A stretch of 64,000 bases of DNA from Gnetum montanum (Eukaryota > Streptophyta > Gnetopsida > Gnetales > Gnetaceae), in assembly GCA_015680685.1 (NCBI GenBank), contig MNCI01022125.1, forward strand, positions 992,956 through 1,056,955. Reading direction: 5' to 3'. How positions within the stretch are numbered: the first letter of the stretch is position 1; every line of letters starts with the position of its first letter. This document shows, in pieces, positions 47,893 through 58,064 of this stretch. The position numbers were made by a program, and so were the translations under genes. Below the pieces are notes generated by a model. It worked only from the letters and a program-made list of their open reading frames with translations, ran no database searches and was not told the origin of the DNA.

Positions 47893-48199
47893 ACTTACCT
47901 TGCTTGATTGATGTGAGGTGTTGCATGCTAGATATAGTATGGCTTTAAGTATGAATGGTTCACCGGATTGGCAAACTCATTTGCATCTTGATTAGCAAGC
48001 TTAAATGCTCTGTTGTCATAAGTGTTAATGACTAGGAAAGGCCCTTCCTAGTTGGCTGAGAGTTTATTCATTGGTTCATGAACAACATTGAGGACTAGGT
48101 CCCTTTTCTTGATTGGGTGCTAATGCTGATTATGATGATGCTTTTGCTATTGCTTTTCTTGATACCACTTGATGTGATGAAGAGTATGTCTACACTCCT

Positions 48200-49050
48200 C
48201 CTTTATTGAGTCTAGGCCTATAGTTCTTAACTAATTGTTCTAACCATTATCAATGAAGCCCAAGAGGATTACACGGAGTGACGAAACCTGCAATTCAAAT
48301 GGCAAAACTACTTTAGATTCGTAGATGAGGCTATGTTGTGCGATAGGCCCAAAGTGCATAGACTAGTTGCTCATGCCATCATCATTTATTGTTGCTTAGC
48401 ATCTTCTTGAAGAGGTTGATGATGACCTTGTTGGTGGCCTCTACTTGGCGATTTGCTTGAGGGTAGTATGGTGATGAAAAGGAGTGCTTGATGCCGAAGT
48501 GCTCACAAAAGGTTTGGGTTTCAGTGCTGCTAAACTATGGTCCGTTGTCCATCACTATGGTCATGGGCAAGTCAAAATGGGTCACTACATTATCTAACAC
48601 AAACTTGCTGTGATGTCATCTTCCTAAGAGAAATAGCTTCGACCCACTTGGTGAAATATTCTGTTGTAGTTATTATGAAGCTATGTCCTACGGAGGACTT
48701 AGGTGTTATGGGTTCGATGATGTCCATGCCCCAGTGTTGGAATGACCATGTGATTTGTGTTGTATGCAATTTAGTTGGTGGTATGCACATTAAATTGCTA
48801 TGTCACTGACAAGTATTGCATGTTTTGATTTCCATATGTAATTGCTCTTCATGTAAGTCCAATAGTAGCCTAGTCATCTAATTTTTGTTGCCATTATCCT
48901 AGGTGCTATGTGACCTTTACATAGCCCTTCATGGACTTGCTCAATGATTGTTTTTGCTTCATTTTTGCTTACACAAGTTAGCAGTATGCCATCATAGGAT
49001 TTGCAACATAGTGTGTTATCACCTATGATGATGTACTACCATGAATGTTT
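48200..49050 (-). pseudogene. G integrase (zinc-binding region and core)
   Basis: The zinc-binding region (about 49050-48810) shows IIEQVHEGLCKGHI and WLGYYWTYM. The core (about 48800-48200) has HWGMDIIEPI with the first Asp, VMDNGP then a UAG with the second Asp, and QANRQVEATNK with the Glu about 35 residues later, so the DD35E set is still readable. Integrase would insert the cDNA. Stops and small indels make it inactive. Confidence 0.85.
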
Positions 49051-50262
49051 GCGTACTATATCCTTTTGAGCAAAAATTAAGTGTTGTGGAGGCTTACCTT
49101 GTAGAAGGTATGCCTTGATATCATCGTACCACTCTTTTACGTGGGTGGTGTTAATTGTGGCTATGCATGCATCTTCCATGGTTTGTGTGATAGGTGTAGT
49201 GGAGTCCACCACTAAGGTGGGCAATGTGTTGAACATGCTAGGTGTTATGCTAAGGGCTAATGTCACAAGTACACCAATAATGGAATTTTCACTTTGAGGA
49301 ACATGTTGGACTTCAATAGTTGCAAAGTGTTGAAGCAAGTGTTTTGCCAGGTCATAGTAAGGCTATAAATGTTGTGCTTTGTAGGTGTAAACCTCTACTA
49401 GCTGATTGACCACTAGTTGTGAATCACCTCAAATCATTATGCATTAGATTCCTAGGTCATGTGCTACAAGGATGCCTTGGAGGAGACCTTTATACTTTGC
49501 TACATTTTTGGTGCAAGGAAATGCAAAACGATATGCGAAGGGTTCGATCTCCTTAGAGGGAAATGTGAAAATAGTAGCAATGTTACCCCTTCAAGAGGTT
49601 GAAGCTCCATAGAAATGTAGGAGTGCCTCATAGTTATTAGGCACTCAGATAATGCTGCTAACGTGCTTGTCTGGGAATTTTAGGTCTATGGTAACTTGAT
49701 CATCTACTGGTTAAGTCATGAGTTATGTGGCTATAGCTTAACCTTTCGTTGAATATTGTGTAAGATAATGGAGGCCAAACTCCATTGTTATTACTTTCCA
49801 CTATGCAATGTGATTGCTTTCATAGATATTCATTGTTATAGCTCAAAGTACGTTGTTCTTGCAAATGATGTTAACTTGGTTGCGGAAGAGGTAATGCCTC
49901 CACTTCTTTAGCGAGAAGACTAGGGCAAGGAAATACTTCTCCATGTCATTGTATCTTGTTTGTGGGCTATTAATGCATGACTTAGGTAGTAGACCAGGAC
50001 CTCTACACTATCATCTTACTTTTGGCAAAGTAGAGAAGCGATGGGTATGTTAGAAGTGGCAAGGTAGATGTAAAAAGGTTTATCTTCTTATGGAGGGTGA
50101 ATTGTAGGCAGTTGTGCTAGCTCTTACTTAATGTTGTCTCGTTGGCACTGCGTGATCCACTGAAGTGGGCTCCTTTCTTGAGCAAATGTTGCATTGATTG
50201 TAGCTTGTCAGTTAACTAGGTGATAAACTTACGTATGAATTGTATTCTACCTTGTAACTCTT
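49051..50262 (-). pseudogene. G RT end and dual RNase H
   Basis: From 50262: LQGRIQFIRKFI, the RT-RNase H connection; then the gypsy RNase H region with RYNDMEKYFLALVF (about 49965-49900); then a second, archaeal-type RNase H (about 49635-49280) with FYGASTS, FPCTKNVAKYKGLLQG and GDSQLVVNQLV. A linker with HVPQSENS and EWYDDIKAYLLQG leads to integrase. Several UAG stops interrupt it. The second RNase H is the Tat-lineage hallmark. Confidence 0.85.
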
Positions 50263-50833
50263 TGATGAGTCACTAAATAAACAACTCGATATTGGACCCA
50301 CAATATTGAATCCTCGATATCAGATGGGCCAAGTGACATTGGACACACGATGTTGGAGCCTATCTCATTGGCTATAAATAAGAGACAGGGGAACTTGGTC
50401 TTGAGGGGGTAATTTTTTAGTCCTTTAGTCGAACTCTTGTAGTTTTTCTCTTCTAGAGTTAGAATTATTTTTGAGTGCCCATAGAAGGAGTCATAGAGTG
50501 AATGGATCTTTATTCAAGCATTGTGTACCTGAGCACACCTTGTGTCCAGAAATAAAGATGAACTTTGTGATAAATCTTGCAACATTTAGAATAGCTTAAT
50601 TATTGCATTTAGTGTTATTTACTATTACTTGATGCTTTCAATAGGTAATTAATGTTATTTCCATAGAATTATCAATTATCAATTATCAATGAATTAGCAT
50701 ACTCAGCACGACCACTTCAAGCATACATGGAACACTTGGTAACCCAGTAGCAACTAGCGTTTGGTAATCCCAATAGTGTTACACTGGTTTAGGATGTATT
50801 CGAAGAGTGGAAACGGATGCTAGTGTTAGGATT
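50263..50833 (+). mobile_element. B 5' LTR, first piece with promoter
   Basis: It starts TGATGAGTCACT. Degenerate units such as TCGATATTGGACCC, CAATATTGAATCC and CGATGTTGGAGCC fill 50284-50360 and lead into CTATAAATA at 50372-50380. R contains GAAATAAAGATGAAC. The palindrome is the same type as in A and E1 but more decayed. Confidence 0.75.
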
Positions 50834-51289
50834 TGATTCACATTATGTAGCAACCGAAAACGTCGGTGGCTGGAAACAGTGAGAGGTTGTCGAGCGAATA
50901 GTTTTAACCCCGGATCTGTGCGAGGCCTGTGCTGGGTAAAATGGAAACAGGGCACCCTATACAGTCTGGTCGATTAGATAGGGACTTAACCGATGTAACT
51001 TAACCTTTTGTAAATGTTGTTTTGAGTGCGAAATACGTGAGATCTAACTGATGATCAATAAATGCGATAATAAAGAAAAATGATGTTGAACAATGATGAC
51101 AATGAAGAAATAATAGAGCAACTTGGATAAGAAAATGCACCACCGTAGAGTCACGGGTTCGATTCTCTTCTTTGCTTGAAAATGTAGAAAAAGTTATACA
51201 ATGCCGGAGGTGCACAAAGAGTCCAAGAATGACCGAAACGCTTGAAATAACTCAACTACATTTTTTGAGTACAAGCTTAAAAGACAACA

Positions 51290-51490
51290 ATGCAAAATGC
51301 CAACAAGAAAAAAGCTAATGCCAAGCGCTAATGCAAAAGATGCCAACCGCTGAAATCTGTCGACCTAACAAATCGCCAATTTTTCAACTTGCCAACAAAG
51401 TTCTCAATTTTCCAACCAACCCAAATTTTTGCCAACTGGATTTTTTTCCAACCTTCCGAAAAATGCCAACAATGCTCAAAATTGCCAACC
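51290..51490 (-). repeat. TTGGCA-rich leader of S
   Basis: TGCCAAC (plus) or close variants recur about nine times in 200 bp, just downstream of the S TATA box in the transcribed direction. Spacing is irregular. It creates the minus-strand open frame at 51328-51630, which is not a credible gene. Confidence 0.55.
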
Positions 51491-51689
51491 CTTTGAGCGT
51501 TGCTCATTGGGGTATTTATAGGGCCAATAGCAAGTGAGAGATGCGGCCTGGATGATGCGTGTCCTAGACCCATGCGATGCTGATGTGCCCATATTACATG
51601 GATATGTAAGACTGATTGTGAACTTGCCACGCTGTAATCATGTCATCGAAACTAGGAGTGCTGACGTCAAATGCGCAAACAATGCAAGA

Positions 51690-52440
51690 AAGAGATGAAG
51701 CACACTAGCGTAGTGTAGCTGTTTGCTATGCTTTGCTACCCTATGTAGCATAGCACGTTGGCGTAGTATAGCTACTTGCTACGTTGTGCTATGCTATGTA
51801 GTGTAGCACAGCGTAGCCACCAGTTTGAAAAGGGAATTTGCATTGAAGTCCACTACATCTGTTGGAAGCTTCGGCGCACATCGGGTTAAATTTTGAAGCA
51901 CTTCATTTAGTTTGCATCTTTGCTACACTATGCTACGCTATGTAGCATAGCAGCCAGCTTTATCTGTGACTCATGCTGAAGTTGCAAACACTTGTTTGAA
52001 GCTTTGACTATGCTAATAGCTGCAATGTTTTCCTTTTGTGAAGGAGAGCCTTTGAGCTTGCTAAACTTGCATTTGAAACATTTCTTGCTACTTTTGTATT
52101 GTCGCTATGCTGTGCTACGCTATGTAGCATAGCATAGCGTATCAGCCGACATAACCTGCTTTTTTCTCAATCCGCCACTTTCTAGTAAGAGACCCTGCGA
52201 AAGGACTTGGAGTTGAACAAGGCAACTGGTTTTGGAGGCCGGAGAGCTTGTCGAGTGCAATTTCTTCATTGGAATCAATTGGTAACCTGGGCCTTTCTAA
52301 TTTGTCTTTTCTACGCTGTGCTACGCTGCATAGTGTAGCATAGCATAGCATCCTGTTCTACAACAGTTTACACTTGATTGCCTAAGCAACTGTCTTCCGA
52401 GGCTTGCTACACTACATAGCATAGCATAGCGTAGTAAGCT
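51690..52440. repeat. GCTATGCTACGCTATGTAGC palindrome clusters in S
   Basis: Palindromic clusters built from CTATGCTACG, TATGTAGCATAGC and CATAGCGTAG occur near 51715-51825, 51925-51950, 52105-52140, 52310-52350 and 52405-52435. All lie upstream of the S TATA box on the minus strand. The words share GCGTAG with the G array. Confidence 0.75.
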
Positions 52441-52730
52441 TCTTCACTAGAAAACTTGCCGAACTATTTTTTCCATTCTAAGCATTGCTGACAACTCCAA
52501 GCATGGTTTTTGAATAGACTGTCAGCTAGGCGAATCACCCAGGTGGGTAGGCCAGAGAATCCATCAGGCCTGTCAACTCTGGAGGTAGAAAACTTACTGA
52601 ATTGAATAGTCTAAACTCAGTGCATTCATTTCCTACCAAACTATCATGAGGCTACACTTGTGGAAATGTTTGCCTCATTTCCAAGACCCTGGTGAAGCAA
52701 GAGTGCCTTGAAATTTTAGGGTGTTTTACA

Positions 52731-53005
52731 TTAGAGTTACAAAAGCCCATTAGTTAATTAAATATTTTCATTACACACACTTAGGAGACCAGGATAGAAA
52801 ATATAAAAAAAACATAAAAATCATATACCTAAAGTTTACTTAACCATACAATTGTGCCTTACAAGTAAGCTTGGGAAGACAACGACTACATAACTCATCC
52901 TTGTTCTGCATAGTGCATAAGCACTTAATCCTTGGAGTTCAGCTAGATCATGCATGAATGCTTGTATTCATATGGTTGGGCATAAGGGTACATTACCACT
53001 TATCA
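52731..53005 (+). mobile_element. B 5' LTR, second piece
   Basis: It resumes the LTR after S and ends TTACCACTTATCA at 53005, followed by the primer site. Confidence 0.7.
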
Positions 53006-53189
53006 TTGGCACTGTTGCTAGGGATTTTGTTGTTTGTGCGCTGATTAGAACTTAGGAAATCCCTCCATCATTGGAATGAACCCTTAGAGTTAACTATCCT
53101 ACAATCACCAGAAAAGAGGACCACACACTGAGTAATTAATCATATCTCCTTCTTATTATGAGAGTGCTTCATTGACTAGGTCCAATACC

Positions 53190-55610
53190 ATGAACAATCG
53201 AAGGGAGGATGCACATGATGATTTTCCAGTGCCCTAATAGTTTTGCATGGCATGTGCTCATCCTGATGAGTATGTACTAGATTTTACCTTTATCCTCCAC
53301 CAAGGTGAACATCTAAAATGACATGATTTAGAAGGTAACATAGTGCAACCTCCTGATCACTCAATCCTGAGCATGCTTCTTTGTGCTCTCACATGAATTG
53401 GCATGCAGCACTTACAGTTAGAGTACGTTGTGCATGAACAAGACTCGAGAGAGTATCAACCCATGGAGACATAACGCTAGAGGGATCTATAATAGGAGAG
53501 ACATTATGAATCCATGAAGCGGAAGTGGTCTCAGGATGTCCCGTATGTCCTAAGTGAAAATGACGGTGGTGAACCTGTCTTGGGAGGTTTTCCACAAAAC
53601 GATGTTCCTCTCTTTGACTTTGGTTAAGGAGTTGGGTATCAGAATCTTCACTTAACTATTCATAACCCAGGTTTTGGCACCAATGGACACAAAGGGTCCA
53701 AAAAAGGAACACGAATGCATAATAATAATGGACATTCTGATCATAACTATGGCCAAGGCTGCAACCACTGAAGAAAAGGTGATAGGCGCCATCATGGTGT
53801 CGATCCCCCTTCCTCTTTATCTTCATCATCTTCTTCCTCCTCACCTTCGGGATCTAAACATAGTCATAGAGGGTGAGACCATGAGCATAATGGTAGGAAA
53901 AATAGAAATCACCAACAAAATAGTAGAGAAAAGGGACGAGGGCATTCTAGAGAGACACATCACAAAAGAAGGGAGAGTAGGGAACAACATAGGCATCATA
54001 GATGCCATAGGTAACATGATCACGATGAACCCCTACTTGCCACTTGAAGTATGTTAAATATAACAGAGGTTGTTAGGATCCCAACAAGGTAGTAGAAAGA
54101 TAGTAGTATCAAAAGACTAGACATGAATAACATCCCAAGATTTGAAGGGGGATGCAATGCTAATCCTGAAAATCATTTACAAGCATTCCACGATGCATGT
54201 GCATTGCAGAATATAGATTACAAATGGCAAAAGCTAAATTTTTTTCTATGGACACTGATCAAGGAATCAAAAAGCTGGTACAAGTCCTTAAAAACTGAAA
54301 TCCATTTGTTAATGGAGTACCATGTTGGAGCTATTCAACGATAAGTATCAAACGTACTCCTGAGTGTCCAACCTATGTAAGCAAATCCAAGGATGGAAAC
54401 AAGGAGGACATGAACCCTTGGATGCTATCATGGGCTGATATTATTCATTATTACATCATTGCCTTTGCCATGGTTACTCCCAAATGGAACAACTAAACCC
54501 TCTCGTAGATGGGCTTAGGTACAAAATGTACCCTTGGGACTTATGCCCAAGGAAGGCTATCTGAGCTCAGAGCCCATGAAATACAAAGATTGTTGGAGCA
54601 AGTTGCCAAGGAGGAAGGTGAGTTAAGGAAAAGAGAAAGTGTAGAGGAGCACAATAGAGATCCTTCCCTCTAAAAGAAGGAAATTAGATTTTGCGAAGAT
54701 GAAGAAGAGTCACCACTTGAAGTGATGGTGAAGAGAAAGAGTTTGCCCATTTAGAAATTTGTGTCAGAAGTATTGGCAAAGGTGGATCAAATGTAGAAAT
54801 CCCTAAATGAAAAAATTTAAATCGTCCTAAAAATAGTAGAGGAGTGTAGAGAAAAAATTAGTGATCGAGAGAGAAGGAAAAAGAGAGAAGCTAAGTATGC
54901 ACGTAACAAGGGTAAGGGTAAGGTTGCCATCATTGAAGAGGTTGTGGATTTAAACACAGACAATGATGGAAGATGTGAGATATGCCAATATGACCATCCT
55001 AAAAGATGTTGCCTAGTAGTGTCAAATCTGCAAGAGTCTGGGGTTTATGCGCTAAACCCATGGTTAAATAGATTACAAACACCCAAAAGGTTACCTTATC
55101 CTCAAGGCAACCCAAGGCAGTTCCACCAACCCTTGACATATTATCTGAGTGGAGCTCCACCACAACCAAATGTACAGTATCAATAGTGGCAACACCCACA
55201 ATCATGGGGAATGCCACTACCACATCAATAGTGCCCTTACCATCAACCTGATCCATACGGGTATTACATTCATCAGCTAATCTCTCCCTGTGACTCTACT
55301 AGTTACATCGCTCTTTAGCCTCACTAGCAGACCCTTGAGTACTATAGAAATTTTTCTTCTAGGAGTGATGCCCCACATACGTACTATCCTTCTCATCTGT
55401 CTACATCACTTCCACCCTCAGCTCCATTACCACTTGCTTCAACTATGTAGGGTGAGCTTCCTGCCTAACCGTAAGATTGTAACGCTACAAGGGCTTTCAA
55501 TCTTCAACCTACTATTGGTTTGGATAATTGATCAAAGAAGAGATATTTCTTTAGAAATAATAGTCCAACCAAGTCCTTACAACCACAAGCAGCTAATTAT
55601 CTAAATGACT
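53190..55610 (+). pseudogene. B gag, degraded
   Basis: Reading frames shift at least twice (53674-54057 is off the gag frame). The capsid-like core begins MNNIPRFEGGCNANPENH at 54123 and continues in pieces to about 54660. A zinc-knuckle-like CEICQYDHPKRCC is at about 54970-55008, then a proline/glutamine-rich tail. Matches E1 and C throughout. Confidence 0.7.
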
Positions 55611-55639
55611 CATCATTATTTGAATCTTTGGAGCTTCCT

Positions 55640-56300
55640 TCAAACCAAAAATTACACTCAACACATACTATCATGTTAACCCATGCCATCACTGATTGGA
55701 TTAAAGCTGGCCATCTTCCTAGGAACCTCTTTGATCCTGGAAGTCCTCTTATTTATTTTCAAATTGTTGGAAATAAGCCTTGTAAAGCTCTTTTGGATTG
55801 AAGTTTTGGTGTTAATTTGATCTCCTAGGAAATGTATAAAGCCTGGAATCTGACTCCACTAAAGAAGAGTAACATTTGTTTAGAGTTGGCTGACTAGTCC
55901 ATCACTATTCCATTGGGACTAGTGGAGGACATTGCCACCACTATTTGTGGGTGGTCGTATCTAGATGATTTCCTAGTAATCCAAGTTAACCATTGCAAGG
56001 GGGACTTCCCAATCATAATGGAAAGAGCATGACTAAGTACGATTGATGCATGCCTAGGAATACATGATCTTTCCCTAGAGATATCAAAAGAAAATGCATT
56101 TGGGAGAATTGAGAAGAAGATAGTTCCATGCATCACATATAGTGACATAGGGTGCAACTGCGTGTAGAAGTCTTGGTTTGTAAAATGCTTAACTTTGCCA
56201 GCATGTAACTAGTGTGCACAAGTAACTGACATACAAAGATGCCTGTATGCAGCAGCCACAAGATAGGAAGGAACCCAGTGGCTGATAGTTGACCTAGAGA
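55640..56300 (+). pseudogene. B protease, catalytic motif destroyed
   Basis: At the gag-protease junction this copy reads THAITDWIKAGHL, with Trp where E1 and C have UAG. The active-site Asp-Ser-Gly is lost: after ALLD comes UGA and then Ser. Further UAG stops follow. Core residues such as GLVEDIATTICGW and FPIIMERA are still readable. Confidence 0.75.
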
Positions 56301-56317
56301 GCAATTCAACTTTATGC

Positions 56318-56890
56318 ATGGAACCAACTGAGAGCTTGACTTGTGCCTATATCGATAGCATAGATGTATTAGAGCATGTCCATTGCCAACTTCCAAGTAC
56401 TGACATTGAAAATATCAACTGGGGGAAGTTGGAAATCCCTGACGAGTTTAAGCAAGAGCCCCTTGAATTAAAATTGTTGCCCACTAGTATGGAGTATGCA
56501 TTTCTCAAGAATGGAAAATTGGTAATCATTAATGCTAAGTTCGCTTCTCAACAAAAAGAAAGACTGCTAAAGATTGTAAAAAAATGGTCAAAAGCCTTTT
56601 GCTTGGTCATATCTCAAATTAACCAGAATAGATCCTAGGATATGCCAACATATAATTTACACTAAATCCTCTATGAAGCCTCAACGGCAACCACAAAGAT
56701 GACTAAACCCAAAGCATAAGCAAGTAGTTAAGGAAGAAATTGAACAACTTCTGAAGGTCGGGTTCATCTGCCCCATTGCTGACAGTGAATGGGTTAGTCC
56801 ATTAGTCATTGTGCCTAAAAAATATGGTAAACAGAGGGTGTGTATAGACTTTAAGCTATTAAACATGGCAAAACAAATGGGTTTTATATA
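56318..56890 (+). pseudogene. B protease-RT linker and start of RT
   Basis: 56318-56638 carries LELKLLPTSMEYAFLKNGKL and a KERLLKIVKKW helix, the usual approach to RT in Athila/Tat elements. It is followed by LNPKHKQVVKEEIEQLL, ICPIADSEWVSPLVIVPKK and QRVCIDFKLLN, the first RT motifs. It ends there. This is the only RT start in the window and shows what E1 and C have lost. Confidence 0.75.
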
Positions 56891-57008
56891 ATGATAGCTA
56901 TAAATAATGCTCAATAAATAAATAAATAATGCATAAATATTGTATAGACTTTAGGCTATGAATCTCCTGCACAATAGAGGGTGTGTATAGACTTTAGGCT
57001 ATTAAACA
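56891..57008. repeat. Junction with repeated RT-motif sequence
   Basis: GTATAGACTTTARGCTAT occurs in the RT at about 56840, again at 56942 and again at about 56984, the last copy extending to TTAAACAT just before the C LTR. A TAAATAAATAAATAA run lies at 56917-56931. This is an odd local triplication at the insertion point. Confidence 0.55.
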
Positions 57009-57928
57009 TGTGTAAAAAGGTGGACCGATGTGCATAAATAGAGCAATTACTCTAGTGGTTTATTCTAATTATTAGAGTAGTTACTCTAGCGATTTATTCT
57101 AATTATTAGAGTGGTTACTCTCGCAGTTTATTCTAATTATTAGAGTGGTTACTCTAGTGATTTATTCTAATTATTACAGCAGTTACTCTAATGATTAGAG
57201 TAGTTGCTCCCAAGTCTATAAATATAGTGCCTAGGTGCACAATTGGGAGAGAAGTATTTTGGTAGTTATGTAGTGAAACTCTTGCAGTTTGTGGATGGAT
57301 CTTTATTTGAGCATTGTGTACATGAGCACACCTTATGTATGGCAATAAAGACGATCTCTTTGATTCATCCTTACAGCACTTGAGAGTTGTTTTCTTACGC
57401 ATTTATTTTATTTTATTTTCTTATGAATTTATTTTATTTTATGCACTTTACATTTCTGCTATTAGCACAGTAATTCATTTTGATCAATTAAGCAAATCAT
57501 GAAATTACACAAGCATGACGACTTTGAGCATGCGTGTAACGCTTGGTAACCTAGTAACGATTAGCGTTTGGTAATCCTAGTAGTGTTGCACTGGTTCAGG
57601 ATGTGTACGGCAAGTGGGAATGGATGCTGGTGTTAGGATTAGTTAGAACTTAGTTAATGAATAGTTAAGTTAAATTAGTCACTTAGTTACCTCTCTGATT
57701 CTCTACTAGCAGAAGACATAAAAACATAAAAGCTATAAAATTCATATGCCTCAAGCTTACTTAACCATACAATCGTGACATATAGGTAAGCTTGGGAAGA
57801 CAACGATCAACTAACCCATCCTTGTTCCACAAGGGCGCATAAGCACTTAGTCCTTGGAATTCGACCAAATCATGTGTGAGATGCTCGTATTTGTATGGTT
57901 GAGCGTAGGGGCACCTCGCTGCTCATCA
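57009..57928 (+). mobile_element. C 5' LTR
   Basis: The right end is CTGCTCATCA at 57928. The left end is placed at TGTGTAAAAAGG (57009) but is uncertain because it does not start TGATG. R-U5 has GGATCTTTATTTGAGC and CAATAAAGACG and matches B and E1. U3 does not match them. Confidence 0.65.
57040..57225 (+). promoter_or_regulatory. C LTR promoter: TCTAATTATTAGAG array plus TATA
   Basis: About five 33-bp units containing TTATTCTAATTATTAGAGT and GGTTACTCT lie upstream of CTATAAATA at 57217-57225. TCTAATTATTAGA is itself palindromic. The array is unrelated in sequence to the GATATCGC array of B. Confidence 0.7.
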
Positions 57929-58064
57929 TTGACACCGTTGTCGGGGACTTAGTTGTTTGTGCACTAATTAGAACATAGGAAATCATTTACATCATTGGAA
58001 CGAACCCTTAGGGTTGATTGAGAAAATAATAAACAAGAATACATTGCACACTGAATAGACAAGT

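Larger units (their letters stand above)
44480..50262 (-). mobile_element. Element G: Ty3/gypsy Tat-lineage remnant
   Basis: Read on the minus strand from 50262: end of RT, RNase H, second RNase H, integrase zinc-binding region, integrase core, a 3' region with a 30-bp minisatellite, a purine-rich tract (plus 46660-46690) and an LTR-like region to about 44480. Two successive RNase H regions identify the Tat lineage. The element is cut at 50263 by the LTR of B. All domains carry stops. Confidence 0.75.
50834..52730 (-). mobile_element. Insert S: LTR-like sequence, probably a solo LTR
   Basis: Minus-strand ends are TGTAAAACACCC (52730) and GTGAATCA (50834). It interrupts the B LTR, as shown by the uninterrupted LTR of C around 57630. 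The minus TATA box CTATAAATACC (plus 51511-51521) has CCAAT-like sequence nearby. Flanks GGATT and TTAGA do not form a clean target duplication. It resembles the LTR-like region of G, so it is likely a related family. Confidence 0.6.
50263..57008 (+). mobile_element. Element B: LTR, gag, protease and start of RT
   Basis: The 5' LTR runs 50263-50833 and 52731-53005, split by insert S; without S it is about 850 bp. The primer site TGGCACTGTTGCTAGGGA (53007) is a decayed tRNA-Asp site. gag, protease and the first RT motifs follow, then the element is cut by element C near 57009. No 3' LTR of its own is seen. It entered element G, whose RT ends exactly at 50262. Confidence 0.75.

Noticed and set aside
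48537-48809. Plus-strand 90-codon open frame
   Set aside because: It is the antisense shadow of the G integrase, whose motifs read clearly on the minus strand.
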